Assembly: GCA_021841585.1 (NCBI GenBank)
Contig: JAKBUS010000010.1
Location: 1 to 51,987 of the forward strand
Reading direction: 5' to 3'
DNA from: Pseudomonadota bacterium
GTDB lineage: Bacteria; Pseudomonadota; Gammaproteobacteria; Acidiferrobacterales; Acidiferrobacteraceae
DNA length: 51,987 nt
Below are positions 1 through 7,733 of the stretch, piece after piece. Within the stretch, counting starts at the first letter, position 1. Every line of letters begins with the position of its first letter. The translations under genes and the position numbers were made by a program. The notes below the pieces were generated by a model. That model was not told the DNA's origin. It was given only the letters and a program-made list of their open reading frames with translations, and ran no database searches.

Positions 1-1694
1 CCCAGCTTATCGCCGGGTCGGGGGTGCTCTATGGGCTTGCCAGCAATGGCATCACCACCTTCAGCGCCGGCAGTGGGGTGCCCGCCGAGCTCTCCACCAC
101 CGCCCTGAACAGTATCGTCGCCGGGGCCGCCGATGGCGGCGGGGATTTGTATGTGCTTACGACGGGCGGGGTGTATGGCTTTGCGGCTGCAAGCGGCGGC
201 GCCCTCGATGCGCAAAACTCGCAGCCGCTGCCAAGCGACCTCACCCCGGTCGGCCTGACGACCACCGGGAATGGACTTGCGATCGCCGGGAACACGTCGA
301 GCGGCATCGAGACCGCCTACTATCCGGCAAGCGGCGGGACCATAAGCGGCCCATCTGAGGCCCCCATCACCGGCCGCGGCACCGCCACGGCGATTACGGC
401 ATCTCCAGGCGGCAACTACGTGTTCGTGAGCGACGGGGCCCGCGCCGATCTGCTGGCCTATGCCCTGTCGGCAAGCGCATCGGGGGCCACCCTGACATCA
501 AGCGCGGTGCTGCGTACACGGCTCACACCGGCCGCCGCCCTGAGCGTGCCGGTCACGGTGACCATGCAACCCCAGACCCTCTATGTGGTCAACCAATCCA
601 CGACCTCGATCGCCGCCTACCCCATCCAGTCCGGCGGAACACTGGGGACACCGGCCAGCGCCTACACATGCAATGCCTGCACCACCAATATCGCCGACCA
701 GGGCCCGAGCGCCGCCGCAATTGGCCCCGATGGCCTGCACTTGTACGCCTCCGATTGGGCACAGGCCGGCCAGGGCGATGTCACGACCTTCGCCATGAAC
801 TTCGCCAACGGCCCGCTGGGGGCACCCAATTCGATCCCGGCCGGTCAAAGCCCCATGGGTGTCGCGGTCGATCCCTCGGGCCGTTACCTCTATGTCGCCA
901 ACAGCTACTACGACGACAGCACCGGACAGAGCACGGGCGGCACCATAGATGGCTACCAGCTGAGCCAGGGCATGCCGAGCCCCTTCAGCACGGGATACAG
1001 CACCCAGGTCTATGGCAACTACCCGATGCTGCTTGCTATCGACCCCACGGGCCGCTTCCTCTATTCCTCGGAATTCGCCGGCAGCCTCGTCGACGCCTTC
1101 GCCATAAACCCCGATAACGGCAGCCTCGCGCCAGCGAGCGGCAGCCTCGGGATGGGCTCGGCGGCCGCGACTGGCACCAACCCCTGGACGATCGTCATCG
1201 GTCCGTCCGGCCGCCACCTCTATGTGTCCGATAACGGCAACGGCGGTTCACAGACCTCGGGGGCGGTCTCGATCTTTTCGATCAACGCCCAGAACGGCAG
1301 CCTGACTTCCGATAACGGCGTGGCCACCACCGCCCTCAAGCCCCTCGGGCTTGTCATGGGCCCCAAGGGGCGACGGCTCTATGTCGCCATGCAGAACGGG
1401 GCATTGGATGTGTTCGTGCGCCAGAACCCGCAATCGGCCACGAGCACCTGGAGCTACACGCCGACTGTCATCAGTGGGAACTTTACAAACGCCTACGGGC
1501 TCGCCTTGAGCGCGGACGGCAAGACCCTCTATGTTGTCGACGACTGCACGGCACCCAACTACAACAATGGCAGCATCCAGGCCATTTCCATCCCCACATT
1601 CAGCACCATGACGAGCGCCGGATATACGACTGTAGGCCAATATGCAACTCATGCCTGCACCGTTCAGGCGGTAGCGGCGGGAGGATTCAACTGA
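1..1694 (+). CDS. Lactonase/YncE-like beta-propeller protein (5' truncated)
   Basis: The reading frame is open to the left edge, so the true start and any signal peptide lie outside the window. About 560 residues are visible. They contain repeated blade motifs of the type G-R-x-L-Y-V (for example GRYLYVAN, GRFLYSSE, GRHLYVSD, GRRLYVAM, GKTLYVVD), each followed by a D/S-x-F-x-I-x-x-x-x-G-x-L strand. This spacing is characteristic of seven-bladed propellers of the 6-phosphogluconolactonase/YncE superfamily. The sequence is rich in Ser, Thr, Gly and Ala and poor in charge, as in exported proteins. The substrate cannot be inferred, and many such proteins are surface or periplasmic proteins with no known catalysis. 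No partner gene follows it. Confidence 0.75.
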   Translation, partial: QLIAGSGVLYGLASNGITTFSAGSGVPAELSTTALNSIVAGAADGGGDLYVLTTGGVYGFAAASGGALDAQNSQPLPSDLTPVGLTTTGNGLAIAGNTSSGIETAYYPASGGTISGPSEAPITGRGTATAITASPGGNYVFVSDGARADLLAYALSASASGATLTSSAVLRTRLTPAAALSVPVTVTMQPQTLYVVNQSTTSIAAYPIQSGGTLGTPASAYTCNACTTNIADQGPSAAAIGPDGLHLYASDWAQAGQGDVTTFAMNFANGPLGAPNSIPAGQSPMGVAVDPSGRYLYVANSYYDDSTGQSTGGTIDGYQLSQGMPSPFSTGYSTQVYGNYPMLLAIDPTGRFLYSSEFAGSLVDAFAINPDNGSLAPASGSLGMGSAAATGTNPWTIVIGPSGRHLYVSDNGNGGSQTSGAVSIFSINAQNGSLTSDNGVATTALKPLGLVMGPKGRRLYVAMQNGALDVFVRQNPQSATSTWSYTPTVISGNFTNAYGLALSADGKTLYVVDDCTAPNYNNGSIQAISIPTFSTMTSAGYTTVGQYATHACTVQAVAAGGFN

Positions 1695-2049
1695 TACCCA
1701 TTTTCATGAGAGACGCGCCCGCGGGCGGGCACACCAAGATCTCCCTCACGCGTCGATAAGGACATCAAGGGCGCCGCCCGTGGGTCGTCACCCACACGCC
1801 ATGACGTCCCGAAGCACGCCTGAAATAGGGGTGCCCTGCTGAGCCACATCCCATCCGCGCCTCGCGGGCCGGCTGGAATAAAGGCTTTTCGTGACGGACG
1901 TTCGGGCGGGAATTACCGTCGCGGCACGGGTCCGAGCACCGCGACCCGCTCGGCCCCTTCGTGCTGCCCGCGTTTCCAATCGCGCAAGACTTCGGGCAGC
2001 CTGTTTGCGGCCAGACGGTTCGGGCCGCGAGGCCGGTACCTCCCGGCGT
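1695..2049. other. Intergenic stretch without a recognisable gene
   Basis: About 355 bases separate the propeller gene from the toxin-antitoxin promoter. A GC-rich self-complementary run (GCCCGCGGGC near 1714-1723) lies just after the stop and could form a hairpin, but no T-tract follows. Short open frames on both strands lack ribosome sites and match no family I recognise. Confidence 0.5.
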
Positions 2050-2097
2050 TTGATCGACCGGTCTTACGTGGCTACAATTATGAGTGATGTAGCTACA
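2050..2097 (+). promoter_or_regulatory. Promoter and palindromic operator of a decayed toxin-antitoxin operon
   Basis: A -35 box TTGATC (2050-2055) and a -10 box TACAAT (2073-2078) are spaced 17 bases apart. A perfect 10-bp palindrome TGTAGCTACA (2088-2097) sits at the expected transcription start. Its half-site GCTACA recurs in the -10 region (2071-2076). Palindromes over the start site are the usual autorepressor sites of VapB/Phd-type antitoxins, so the control region appears intact although the genes downstream are broken. Confidence 0.6.
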
Positions 2098-2104
2098 TAG
2101 AGAA

Positions 2105-2393
2105 GCAGCAACGCACATCTCGATCCGCGACATGAAAAACCACCTATCCAAAGTATTCGAAGCTCGTGCGTGCGGGTAAGGAAGTGGTGATTACCGACCG
2201 CGGTAAACCGGTTGCGCAATTAACGCCGATCAAGTCTGGCGCGGAAACTGAGGAGGAAGCCGTCGCCCGCATTAGCGCGTTACCGTGGGTGCGGCCGGGT
2301 GAGGGTGGCAAACCGAAGGGTTTAAGAAAAGGTGTTGCGCTTCGCGGCAAAGGACTTACGGCGGCGGCCATGGTGTTCCAGGACCGGGAATGA
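2105..2393 (+). pseudogene. Antitoxin of the Phd/YefM (VapB) type, frameshifted
   Basis: An N-terminal stretch reading ATHISIRDMKNHLSK (from about 2108) stops in frame. The rest, YSKLVRAGKEVVITDRGKPV and onward, continues one base out of phase to the TGA ending at 2393. Family members read continuously through this junction, so a single extra base near 2153 explains the break. No ATG, GTG or TTG precedes the N-terminal stretch where family members start, so the start codon may also be lost. The downstream piece could initiate at GTG 2166, giving 75 residues, but it would lack the DNA-binding N terminus. In the intact family this protein represses its own operon and neutralises the PIN toxin encoded next. 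Confidence 0.75.
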
Positions 2394-2806
2394 TCTTACA
2401 TGTCGATACCTCGGCATATGTCCGTCTTTATGTTCAAGAAGAAGGCCACGAAATCGTGTCGCAGGCGTAACAGATTGCTGTATACCTGATTGCTTATGCC
2501 GAAATGCGGGCTGCGCTGGCGAAGATGCTTCGCATGGATTGCCTGACCAGGCGGCAAGTCACGTCGATCAAGAAAGTGTTCGAATCCGACTGGAGAAAGA
2601 CACTGCGCATCGTCCTCGATGAGCGCATGATGCGACTGGCGGGCGATCTTTCCGAGCATCACAACTTGCGTGGTTACGGCAACGTGCATTTGGCGGCGGC
2701 GGAATCGCTGATTGTCGGGCATGGAAGCGGCTTCTTGCGTTTTGCCTCTTTCAACCATGCTCTGAATGCCGCCGCCTCCGCAGTCGGGCTTAGATTGCTG
2801 AGTTGA
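2390..2806 (+). pseudogene. PIN-domain (VapC-type) ribonuclease toxin, nonsense-interrupted
   Basis: The gene overlaps the antitoxin end as ATGA. The frame starts MILHVDTSAYVRLYV, with the first catalytic Asp at residue 6, and hits TAA (2468-2470) at codon 27. It then continues in the same frame through AYAEMRAALAKM, containing the conserved Glu, to TGA at 2806, for about 138 residues in all. One base change in a sense codon would create this stop. The acidic residue normally found in the motif GYDAVHLA is also altered here (GYGNVHLAAAE), so even a read-through product should be a poor nuclease. Together with the frameshifted antitoxin, this marks a dead VapBC-like module. Confidence 0.8.
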
Positions 2807-3192
2807 CTTATTGGTTTCTTATGGTTCTCTTTCGTCGGCGATATCGGGCCTATAAGCACGCGCTTTTTGTGACCTTATCGAGATCGAACAGTTTTTTGTG
2901 GAATTCTGTCGCGACTCATTCGTGCATCTCTTTGTGTTTCTCGTAATTCGGGTTGTGTAGCGCGTTGAGCGGTCGGAAGCGACCAGAAACTGCCGACATC
3001 GCCGAGAGAAAGCCGCGCCTGTTAACTTGCGACCTTATGGAGCCATTTCGTTTGCGGCCTAAAGGCGCCAGCCGATTTGCGCCTTGAAGAGGCCACGTCG
3101 AGTTGTCGATTTCCGTTTTTGAGCCCTTAGTGCGTTACCCCCTCGAGGCCTCTTTATCGAGAAAAGACGCGATGAGTAACAGGAGGTTTGAG
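2807..3192. other. Lower-GC intergenic stretch
   Basis: This stretch is visibly richer in A and T than its surroundings (notably 2807-2960). No start site, terminator or known gene is evident. Its position between a dead toxin-antitoxin pair and an IS remnant suggests imported, decaying DNA. Part of it could be the left end of the IS, but I could not identify terminal repeats. Confidence 0.4.
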
Positions 3193-3430
3193 ATGTACAA
3201 GGGCCGACAAGTGATACAACGCCCATGATCGGGCAAATCCGATCGTGATGTGGCCCGCGCCCAGCGGGGGCCACAAGGCCGTCGCTTGGAATGTAACGAC
3301 AGGCCAATGAGCAAGGCTGGCTTGGTCCCAAGGCCCCACCGTTCGAAAACGAAAGCTTACACAGGAGTTCGTTTTGGCGCCTACGAACCAGACGGTGTCT
3401 AGTGCCGCCCCCTTTCGGGAGCGGTGATGG
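3193..3430 (+). pseudogene. IS21-family transposase (istA) N-terminal remnant
   Basis: An AGGAGG-type ribosome site (3180-3185) precedes ATG 3193. The translation, pieced across frames, gives MYKGRQVIQR, then SGKSDRDVARA after an in-frame stop, then ANEQGWLGPKAPPF in another frame, then PTNQTVSSAAPFRER in a third. These blocks follow the order of the N-terminal helix-turn-helix region of IS21-type IstA proteins (a Q-V-I-x-R-x-x-x-G-x-S-D-R-x-V-A-R motif, then E-x-G-W-L-D-P, then a P-F/Y-R-E motif). The catalytic core and istB are absent. The assignment rests on remembered family motifs and should be tested by translated search. Confidence 0.5.
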
Positions 3431-3633
3431 CATACTACGCGCAATGCGGCGGCCCCTCAGGGGCCGGAGTCTTCTGAAACACTTCCTGACGCCCGCCAGT
3501 CATCGGGGATCGTTTCGTCGCGGTCGCGGACATTGGCTTTTTCTGCGGCGCGGTCGCGCCGCGTGGAGGTCGACTCTCTCAGCTGGCCGCCCTTACAATG
3601 CCGATGCGTAGGCTCAGGGCTTGGGAGTAGCTG

Positions 3634-4716
3634 ATGGAGTTTGATCTTTTCTATGAGCTGGCGGTGCCGGATTTCGCGGGACGCAGCGAGCGGCAGGTGT
3701 ACGAGGAGACCCTGGAGGAGATTGCGCTCGCCGATGACCTGGGGTTTGGCGCGGCATGGCTCACCGAACACCACTTCATGCCGCAATATGGTCATAGCTC
3801 GGCCCCCGACCTGTTTCTGGCGGCAGCCGCAGAGAGGACCCGCCGCATCCGCCTGGGTCATGGCATCGTGCCGCTCCCGTACCACCACCCGTTGCATGTC
3901 GCCGAGCGCGCTGCGACCCTCGACATCTTGTCCGGGGGCCGGCTGGAGCTTGGCATCGGCCGGGGCTTCTCCCCCAAGGAGTACGAGGCCTTTGGGGTAC
4001 GCACCGAGGATGGCCGTGCGCTCGTCGATGAGGGCCTGGAGATCCTGATCAAGGCGTTCGCCGAGCCCGGGCCGATCAGCTTCGAGGGGCGTCACTTCCG
4101 GTTCGCGGATATCGCCGTGCGCCCGCGTCCGCTCCAGCAGCCCCACCCGCCCTTGTGGATGGCGGCAGTGAGCCCGGAAAGCTTTGAGCTTGCGGCGCGC
4201 CTGGGCCTCGGGGTGCTGGCCGGCCCCTTCAAGCCGTGGTTCATGGTCAAGGAAGACATCCGCCGGTATCGGGCGGCCTATGCGCGGCACCATGGGGAGC
4301 ATCCCGCGCGAGCGCCGCGCGTGGGTATGACCCTCGGGATCTTTTGTCTCGCCGATGGCAAGCAGGCGCGGGCCATCGCGCGCACCAACATCACGTGGTT
4401 TTATCGGGAACTGTTGCGCCTGACCGCCCCGCTGCTGTCACGGCTCCAGGACGGCTACGAATACTACCGGCGCTTCGGGGCGCTGGCGCCGCTCTTGAAG
4501 GGGGGCGTGAATCTGCCGATCCTCGAGCGCCTCGGCATGGTGGTGGCCGGCGATCCTGAGCACTGCCGTAAGCGGCTACGGACCTATGCCGAGGCCGGCG
4601 TCGATCATCTGCTGTGCGCGGTGGGCGCCGGGGCAAGCCCCACCGACCAGAACCGCCAGGCACTCACGCTCTTGAGCGAGCAGGTCCTTCCGGCGTTCTC
4701 CTCGTGCGCGTCCTGA
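3634..4716 (+). CDS. Luciferase-like (LLM class) flavin-dependent oxidoreductase
   Basis: The product is 360 residues, usual for flavin-dependent monooxygenases of the bacterial luciferase fold, a TIM barrel binding FMN or F420. Typical features are the N-terminal barrel strand (FDLFYELAVPD), AWLTEHHF near residue 45, a G-x-G-I-V-P-L segment (GHGIVPLPYHHP), SGGRLELGIGRGF and a C-terminal EAGVDHLL. GGGAG-type bases lie ahead of the ATG. The next gene starts 13 bases before this stop, so the two are translationally coupled, suggesting that they act on related substrates. The substrate is unknown, and the family ranges from alkanal to sulfonate and dibenzothiophene monooxygenases. Confidence 0.85.
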   Translation: MEFDLFYELAVPDFAGRSERQVYEETLEEIALADDLGFGAAWLTEHHFMPQYGHSSAPDLFLAAAAERTRRIRLGHGIVPLPYHHPLHVAERAATLDILSGGRLELGIGRGFSPKEYEAFGVRTEDGRALVDEGLEILIKAFAEPGPISFEGRHFRFADIAVRPRPLQQPHPPLWMAAVSPESFELAARLGLGVLAGPFKPWFMVKEDIRRYRAAYARHHGEHPARAPRVGMTLGIFCLADGKQARAIARTNITWFYRELLRLTAPLLSRLQDGYEYYRRFGALAPLLKGGVNLPILERLGMVVAGDPEHCRKRLRTYAEAGVDHLLCAVGAGASPTDQNRQALTLLSEQVLPAFSSCAS

Positions 4717-5657
4717 TCACCGGCGCCGCGGGCTGCCTCGGGCAGGTCCTCGTGCCGATGCTGTTGGACGACCCACGTATCACCGAGCTCGTCGTTCACG
4801 ACTGGCGAGCCATCGTCGGCGATCACCCCAAGCTTAAGACCTTGCGCGGCGACATCCGCGACCCCGCCCTGGCTCATGCAATCAAGCATACCCATGCCGT
4901 GGTGCACATGGCATTCGTGGTAATCGAAAGCGACCTCGGCCGCGAGCGAGGCAATCGGGTATTGGCGCGCGCCATCAATATCGACGGCACGCGGGCCGTG
5001 GTCGACGCACTTGCTCCCGGGGCGCGCCTGATCCAGCTCTCGAGCGCCTCGGTATACGGAACGAGCCATGAGGCGATCACCGAATCCGCGGGATTGAAGC
5101 CCCTACCCGGCTTTCGTTACGCCGAGGACAAGGTGCTAGCCGAGGAGGTCGTCATCGCCGCCGAAAGGGAGGGGCTTAGTGCCGTGCGGCTGCGCCCGCA
5201 CATCATCCTCGGGCCTCGGGCTCAGCCCTTTCTGCGGACGGTGCTGAGGCTGCCTTTCTATCCGCGCCTGCCGCCCCCGGCCCCACCCCTGCAGGTCGTC
5301 CACGAACAGGATGTCGCCACGGCCATCCGTGCGGCGCTGTTCTCGCCGGTCACGGGTGCCATCAATCTCGCCTGTGAGGATTCGCTGTCATTCGAGGCCA
5401 TGCAAAGGTCCCTGCACCGTTTCGTGCTTGGCGTGAACCCGGGGCTTGCGCAGGCGGCCGCGCGCGCCGCCTTCCACCTCTTTGGCATCGGCCCCGATCC
5501 GGCATGGAGCGCGGGCCTCGACCGGCCGCTCATCCTGGATAGCGGCCGCGCGCGCCAGGCACTTAGCTGGCGGCCACGCTTCCCGCGGGTCGCAGACGTG
5601 CTCGCCGCGACCTTCGGGCAGCCGCCGGGCGACACCAGCGCCATGACGCGACCGTAG
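4704..5657 (+). CDS. NAD(P)-dependent epimerase/dehydratase (extended SDR)
   Basis: I place the start at GTG 4704, immediately before the Rossmann strand VRVLITGAAGCLGQVL, because extended SDRs begin there. The frame itself is open further upstream. The product is 317 residues. The glycine-rich GAAGCLG is at about residues 7-13. A Ser-rich strand (IQLSSASVYG) and the catalytic Y-x-x-x-K (YAEDK) follow, the standard SDR triad arrangement. The C-terminal part is substrate-binding and not diagnostic, so the sugar or other substrate is unknown. It overlaps the preceding luciferase-like oxidoreductase gene by 13 bases and is convergent with the ABC transporter genes downstream. Confidence 0.85.
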   Translation: MRVLITGAAGCLGQVLVPMLLDDPRITELVVHDWRAIVGDHPKLKTLRGDIRDPALAHAIKHTHAVVHMAFVVIESDLGRERGNRVLARAINIDGTRAVVDALAPGARLIQLSSASVYGTSHEAITESAGLKPLPGFRYAEDKVLAEEVVIAAEREGLSAVRLRPHIILGPRAQPFLRTVLRLPFYPRLPPPAPPLQVVHEQDVATAIRAALFSPVTGAINLACEDSLSFEAMQRSLHRFVLGVNPGLAQAAARAAFHLFGIGPDPAWSAGLDRPLILDSGRARQALSWRPRFPRVADVLAATFGQPPGDTSAMTRP

Positions 5658-5671
5658 GAACGGCGGACGAT

Positions 5672-6481
5672 TTATTCGCCGAGGTTCAACAGTCGCCCGT
5701 GGACACGGGCATCGCGGAAGGTGCGCAGAAAGACCGCCAGACCAAGCCCCAGATAGACGACGTTGATCGCCGCCGCCTTCCACAGTGAGCCGTACAAGAC
5801 CACGTGATGGAACATGAGCGCGCGCATGGCCGAGAACACATAGGCTGCCGGCAGGCCGTGGGCCACGACCTGCAGCGCCCGCGGAAGCACCGAGATCGGA
5901 TAATAGATACCGCTCAACGGTGCGATCGCGAAGATTGCCGCCCACGCCAGATTCTCCGCCCCCAACCCGTAGCGCAATACGAGCCCGGCGACCACGAGCC
6001 CAATCGACCAGCCCATGACGATCAGGTTCATGAAGAGCGCGGCCAACACCACGCCCATCTCCCAGATCGGGAAGTGGTAAAACCAGTAAGCGAACAGTGC
6101 CGCCATGCCGCTGCCCACGAGCGTGCGCAGCAGGCTTATGGTGAAGAGCGCGCCGGCGAGTTCGTAGGCCCGCAGGGGGCTTGCGAACAGATGGCCCAAG
6201 TTACGTGAATAGAGTTCCTCGAAAAACACCACTGATACCCCGAGCTGGCCACGGAACATGACGTCCCACAGCAAGGCCGCGGCCAGCAGCACGCCCGAGG
6301 CCTGCGCCAGGTAGCTGCTGTGGTGAACCAGGTATTCGCTCAAAAAGCCCCATAACACGATCTGCATGGTCGGCCAGTAGGCGAGCTCGATGATGCGCGG
6401 CCACGAGCCCTTCAGGAGGTAGACATAGCGCTCGATCATGGCGCCGATCCGCCGCAGACTACCCATTGCGCCCCCGCTCAT
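5672..6481 (-). CDS. ABC-2 type transporter permease
   Basis: The product is 269 residues with about six hydrophobic segments, among them WPTMQIVLWGFLSEYL, LLAAALLWDVMF, MGVVLAALFMNLIVMGW and VVYLGLGLAVFL, typical of ABC-2 exporter membrane subunits. It starts with ATG overlapping the ATPase stop (ATGA), so one permease pairs with one ATPase, probably as homodimers. Exporters of this kind move polysaccharides, lipids or drugs. No glycosyltransferase or other specificity gene accompanies it, so the cargo is open. Confidence 0.85.
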   Translation of the reverse strand: MSGGAMGSLRRIGAMIERYVYLLKGSWPRIIELAYWPTMQIVLWGFLSEYLVHHSSYLAQASGVLLAAALLWDVMFRGQLGVSVVFFEELYSRNLGHLFASPLRAYELAGALFTISLLRTLVGSGMAALFAYWFYHFPIWEMGVVLAALFMNLIVMGWSIGLVVAGLVLRYGLGAENLAWAAIFAIAPLSGIYYPISVLPRALQVVAHGLPAAYVFSAMRALMFHHVVLYGSLWKAAAINVVYLGLGLAVFLRTFRDARVHGRLLNLGE

Positions 6482-7215
6482 AACTGCGACCGCCCACGCG
6501 CCATGTCCAGGAACACCTCCTCTAGCGTCTCGCGCCCGTACTTGCCGATGAGGTCGGCCGGCGCCCCGCGATCAAAGATCCGTCCATGGCGCAGCATGAT
6601 CACCTCGTGGCACAAGCGCTCGACCTCAAGCATGTTGTGTGAGGCCAGGACCACGCCCGCGCCGCTCGCCTTCTGGTAATTGCGCAGATAGGTCCGCAGC
6701 CGATCGGCGGTGTCCGGGTCGAGGGATGCGGTAGGCTCATCCAACAGCAGCAGGCGGGGATGGTTGATGAGCGCCTTGGCGAGCGAGGCCCGCGTCTTCT
6801 GGCCGGCGGACAACCGTCCATAGGGGCGATCCAGAAGATCAGTAAGATCCAGGTCGCGGGCCAGTTCCTGGATGCGTGCCCGGGAGTTGCGCACCCCATA
6901 GAGCCCGGCATAGACACGCAGGTTCTGATAGACCGTAAGCCTGTGCGGCAGATCGACATAAGGCGAGGAGAAATTGATCCACGGCAGCACCCGGTAGCGG
7001 TGGCGCAGGAGGTCCTCGCCCAACACCCGGATCGATCCTGTGGTCGGCAGCAAGAGGCCCATGAGCATCGAAAGCGTCGTGGTCTTGCCGGCGCCGTTGC
7101 CCCCCAAAAGGCCCAACACCCGACCGCTCGCGAGATCGAAGCTCAGCGACGCGACGGCGGTGACCGTCCCGTAGCGTTTGCTCAAATCCGTCACCGAGAT
7201 GGCGGGGTCGGTCAA
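6478..7215 (-). CDS. ABC transporter ATP-binding protein
   Basis: The 245-residue nucleotide-binding domain is complete: Walker A GGNGAGKT near residue 38, a degenerate signature LSAGQKTR in place of LSGGQ, Walker B LLLLDEPTASLDP and an H-loop ASHNML. The C-terminal extension after the H-loop is short. It lies between a 145-residue unknown protein upstream and the permease downstream, with 4-base ATGA overlaps at both junctions, so the three are expected to be co-translated. Its closest relatives by motif are the DrrA/CcmA-like export ATPases. Confidence 0.9.
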   Translation of the reverse strand: MTDPAISVTDLSKRYGTVTAVASLSFDLASGRVLGLLGGNGAGKTTTLSMLMGLLLPTTGSIRVLGEDLLRHRYRVLPWINFSSPYVDLPHRLTVYQNLRVYAGLYGVRNSRARIQELARDLDLTDLLDRPYGRLSAGQKTRASLAKALINHPRLLLLDEPTASLDPDTADRLRTYLRNYQKASGAGVVLASHNMLEVERLCHEVIMLRHGRIFDRGAPADLIGKYGRETLEEVFLDMARGRSQL

Positions 7216-7649
7216 TGGTTGAGATCCAGGGCCTGGGCCAGTGCCAGGAGGCGGCGGCCGGCGGCGGTATCGGCGCGCGCGGCGCCCGCCACCGCCTCAT
7301 GGTAGCCCGCCAGAAACGCCGGCAAGGCCTGCGCCACGAGCGGCTTGCGCAACCGCGAGACGGCAGCGAGATCCCAGTGGGCGGCGAGCCCCCGGTGGGG
7401 TGCGGCACTGCATACCCGCGCCGCCCATACCGAGGTATTCGGACCTTCTTCGTGGGCCCGGACCGCCAGACAAAAGGCCTCGCGCCCCGCACCGATCCCG
7501 ACGAACGGCCCGCGGTACTCGACCTCGAGGGCCGGCGCGAGCTGCGACAGAATACGGCTCAAGCGCGCCAGGGCGTCGTCCAGGGCCTCGTCCGGTCGCC
7601 GGCTTGGGTCCCGGGCCTGGTCGCGCAACACGATGAGAAAAGATTCCAC
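7212..7649 (-). CDS. Unknown protein, first gene of the ABC exporter operon
   Basis: I do not recognise this 145-residue protein. It is soluble-looking, has no signal peptide or membrane segment, and is rich in Ala, Arg and Leu, with a helical N-terminal part (about residues 15-45) and a helical, Ala-rich C-terminal part. Its stop overlaps the ATPase start (ATGA), a sign of translational coupling, so a regulatory or adaptor role for the exporter is a reasonable guess. Codon use matches the neighbours, which supports it being a real gene. Confidence 0.65.
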   Translation of the reverse strand: MESFLIVLRDQARDPSRRPDEALDDALARLSRILSQLAPALEVEYRGPFVGIGAGREAFCLAVRAHEEGPNTSVWAARVCSAAPHRGLAAHWDLAAVSRLRKPLVAQALPAFLAGYHEAVAGAARADTAAGRRLLALAQALDLNH

Positions 7650-7720
7650 GATACCCCCCGATGCAGCGGGCCATTATAGTCTTTTAGAGGCCGATTGGGG
7701 ATCAGGGCGGCTTTATTCGC

Positions 7721-7733
7721 TATACTTCCGCCA
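7721..7733 (+). promoter_or_regulatory. Candidate -10 element ahead of kdsD
   Basis: TATACT (7721-7726) matches the sigma-70 -10 consensus well but lies only 7 bases before the kdsD ATG, with no Shine-Dalgarno sequence between. No -35 box at 16-18 bases is convincing. If used, the transcript would be leaderless or nearly so. Confidence 0.35.

Noticed and set aside
3551-3568. GCGGCGCG/CGCGCCGC hairpin before the luciferase-like gene
   Set aside because: Self-complementary GC runs are common at this composition, and there is no T-tract in the proper position for a terminator.
3457-4302. Minus-strand frame opposite the luciferase-like gene
   Set aside because: No motifs; the plus-strand gene has a full luciferase-fold pattern and coupled neighbour.
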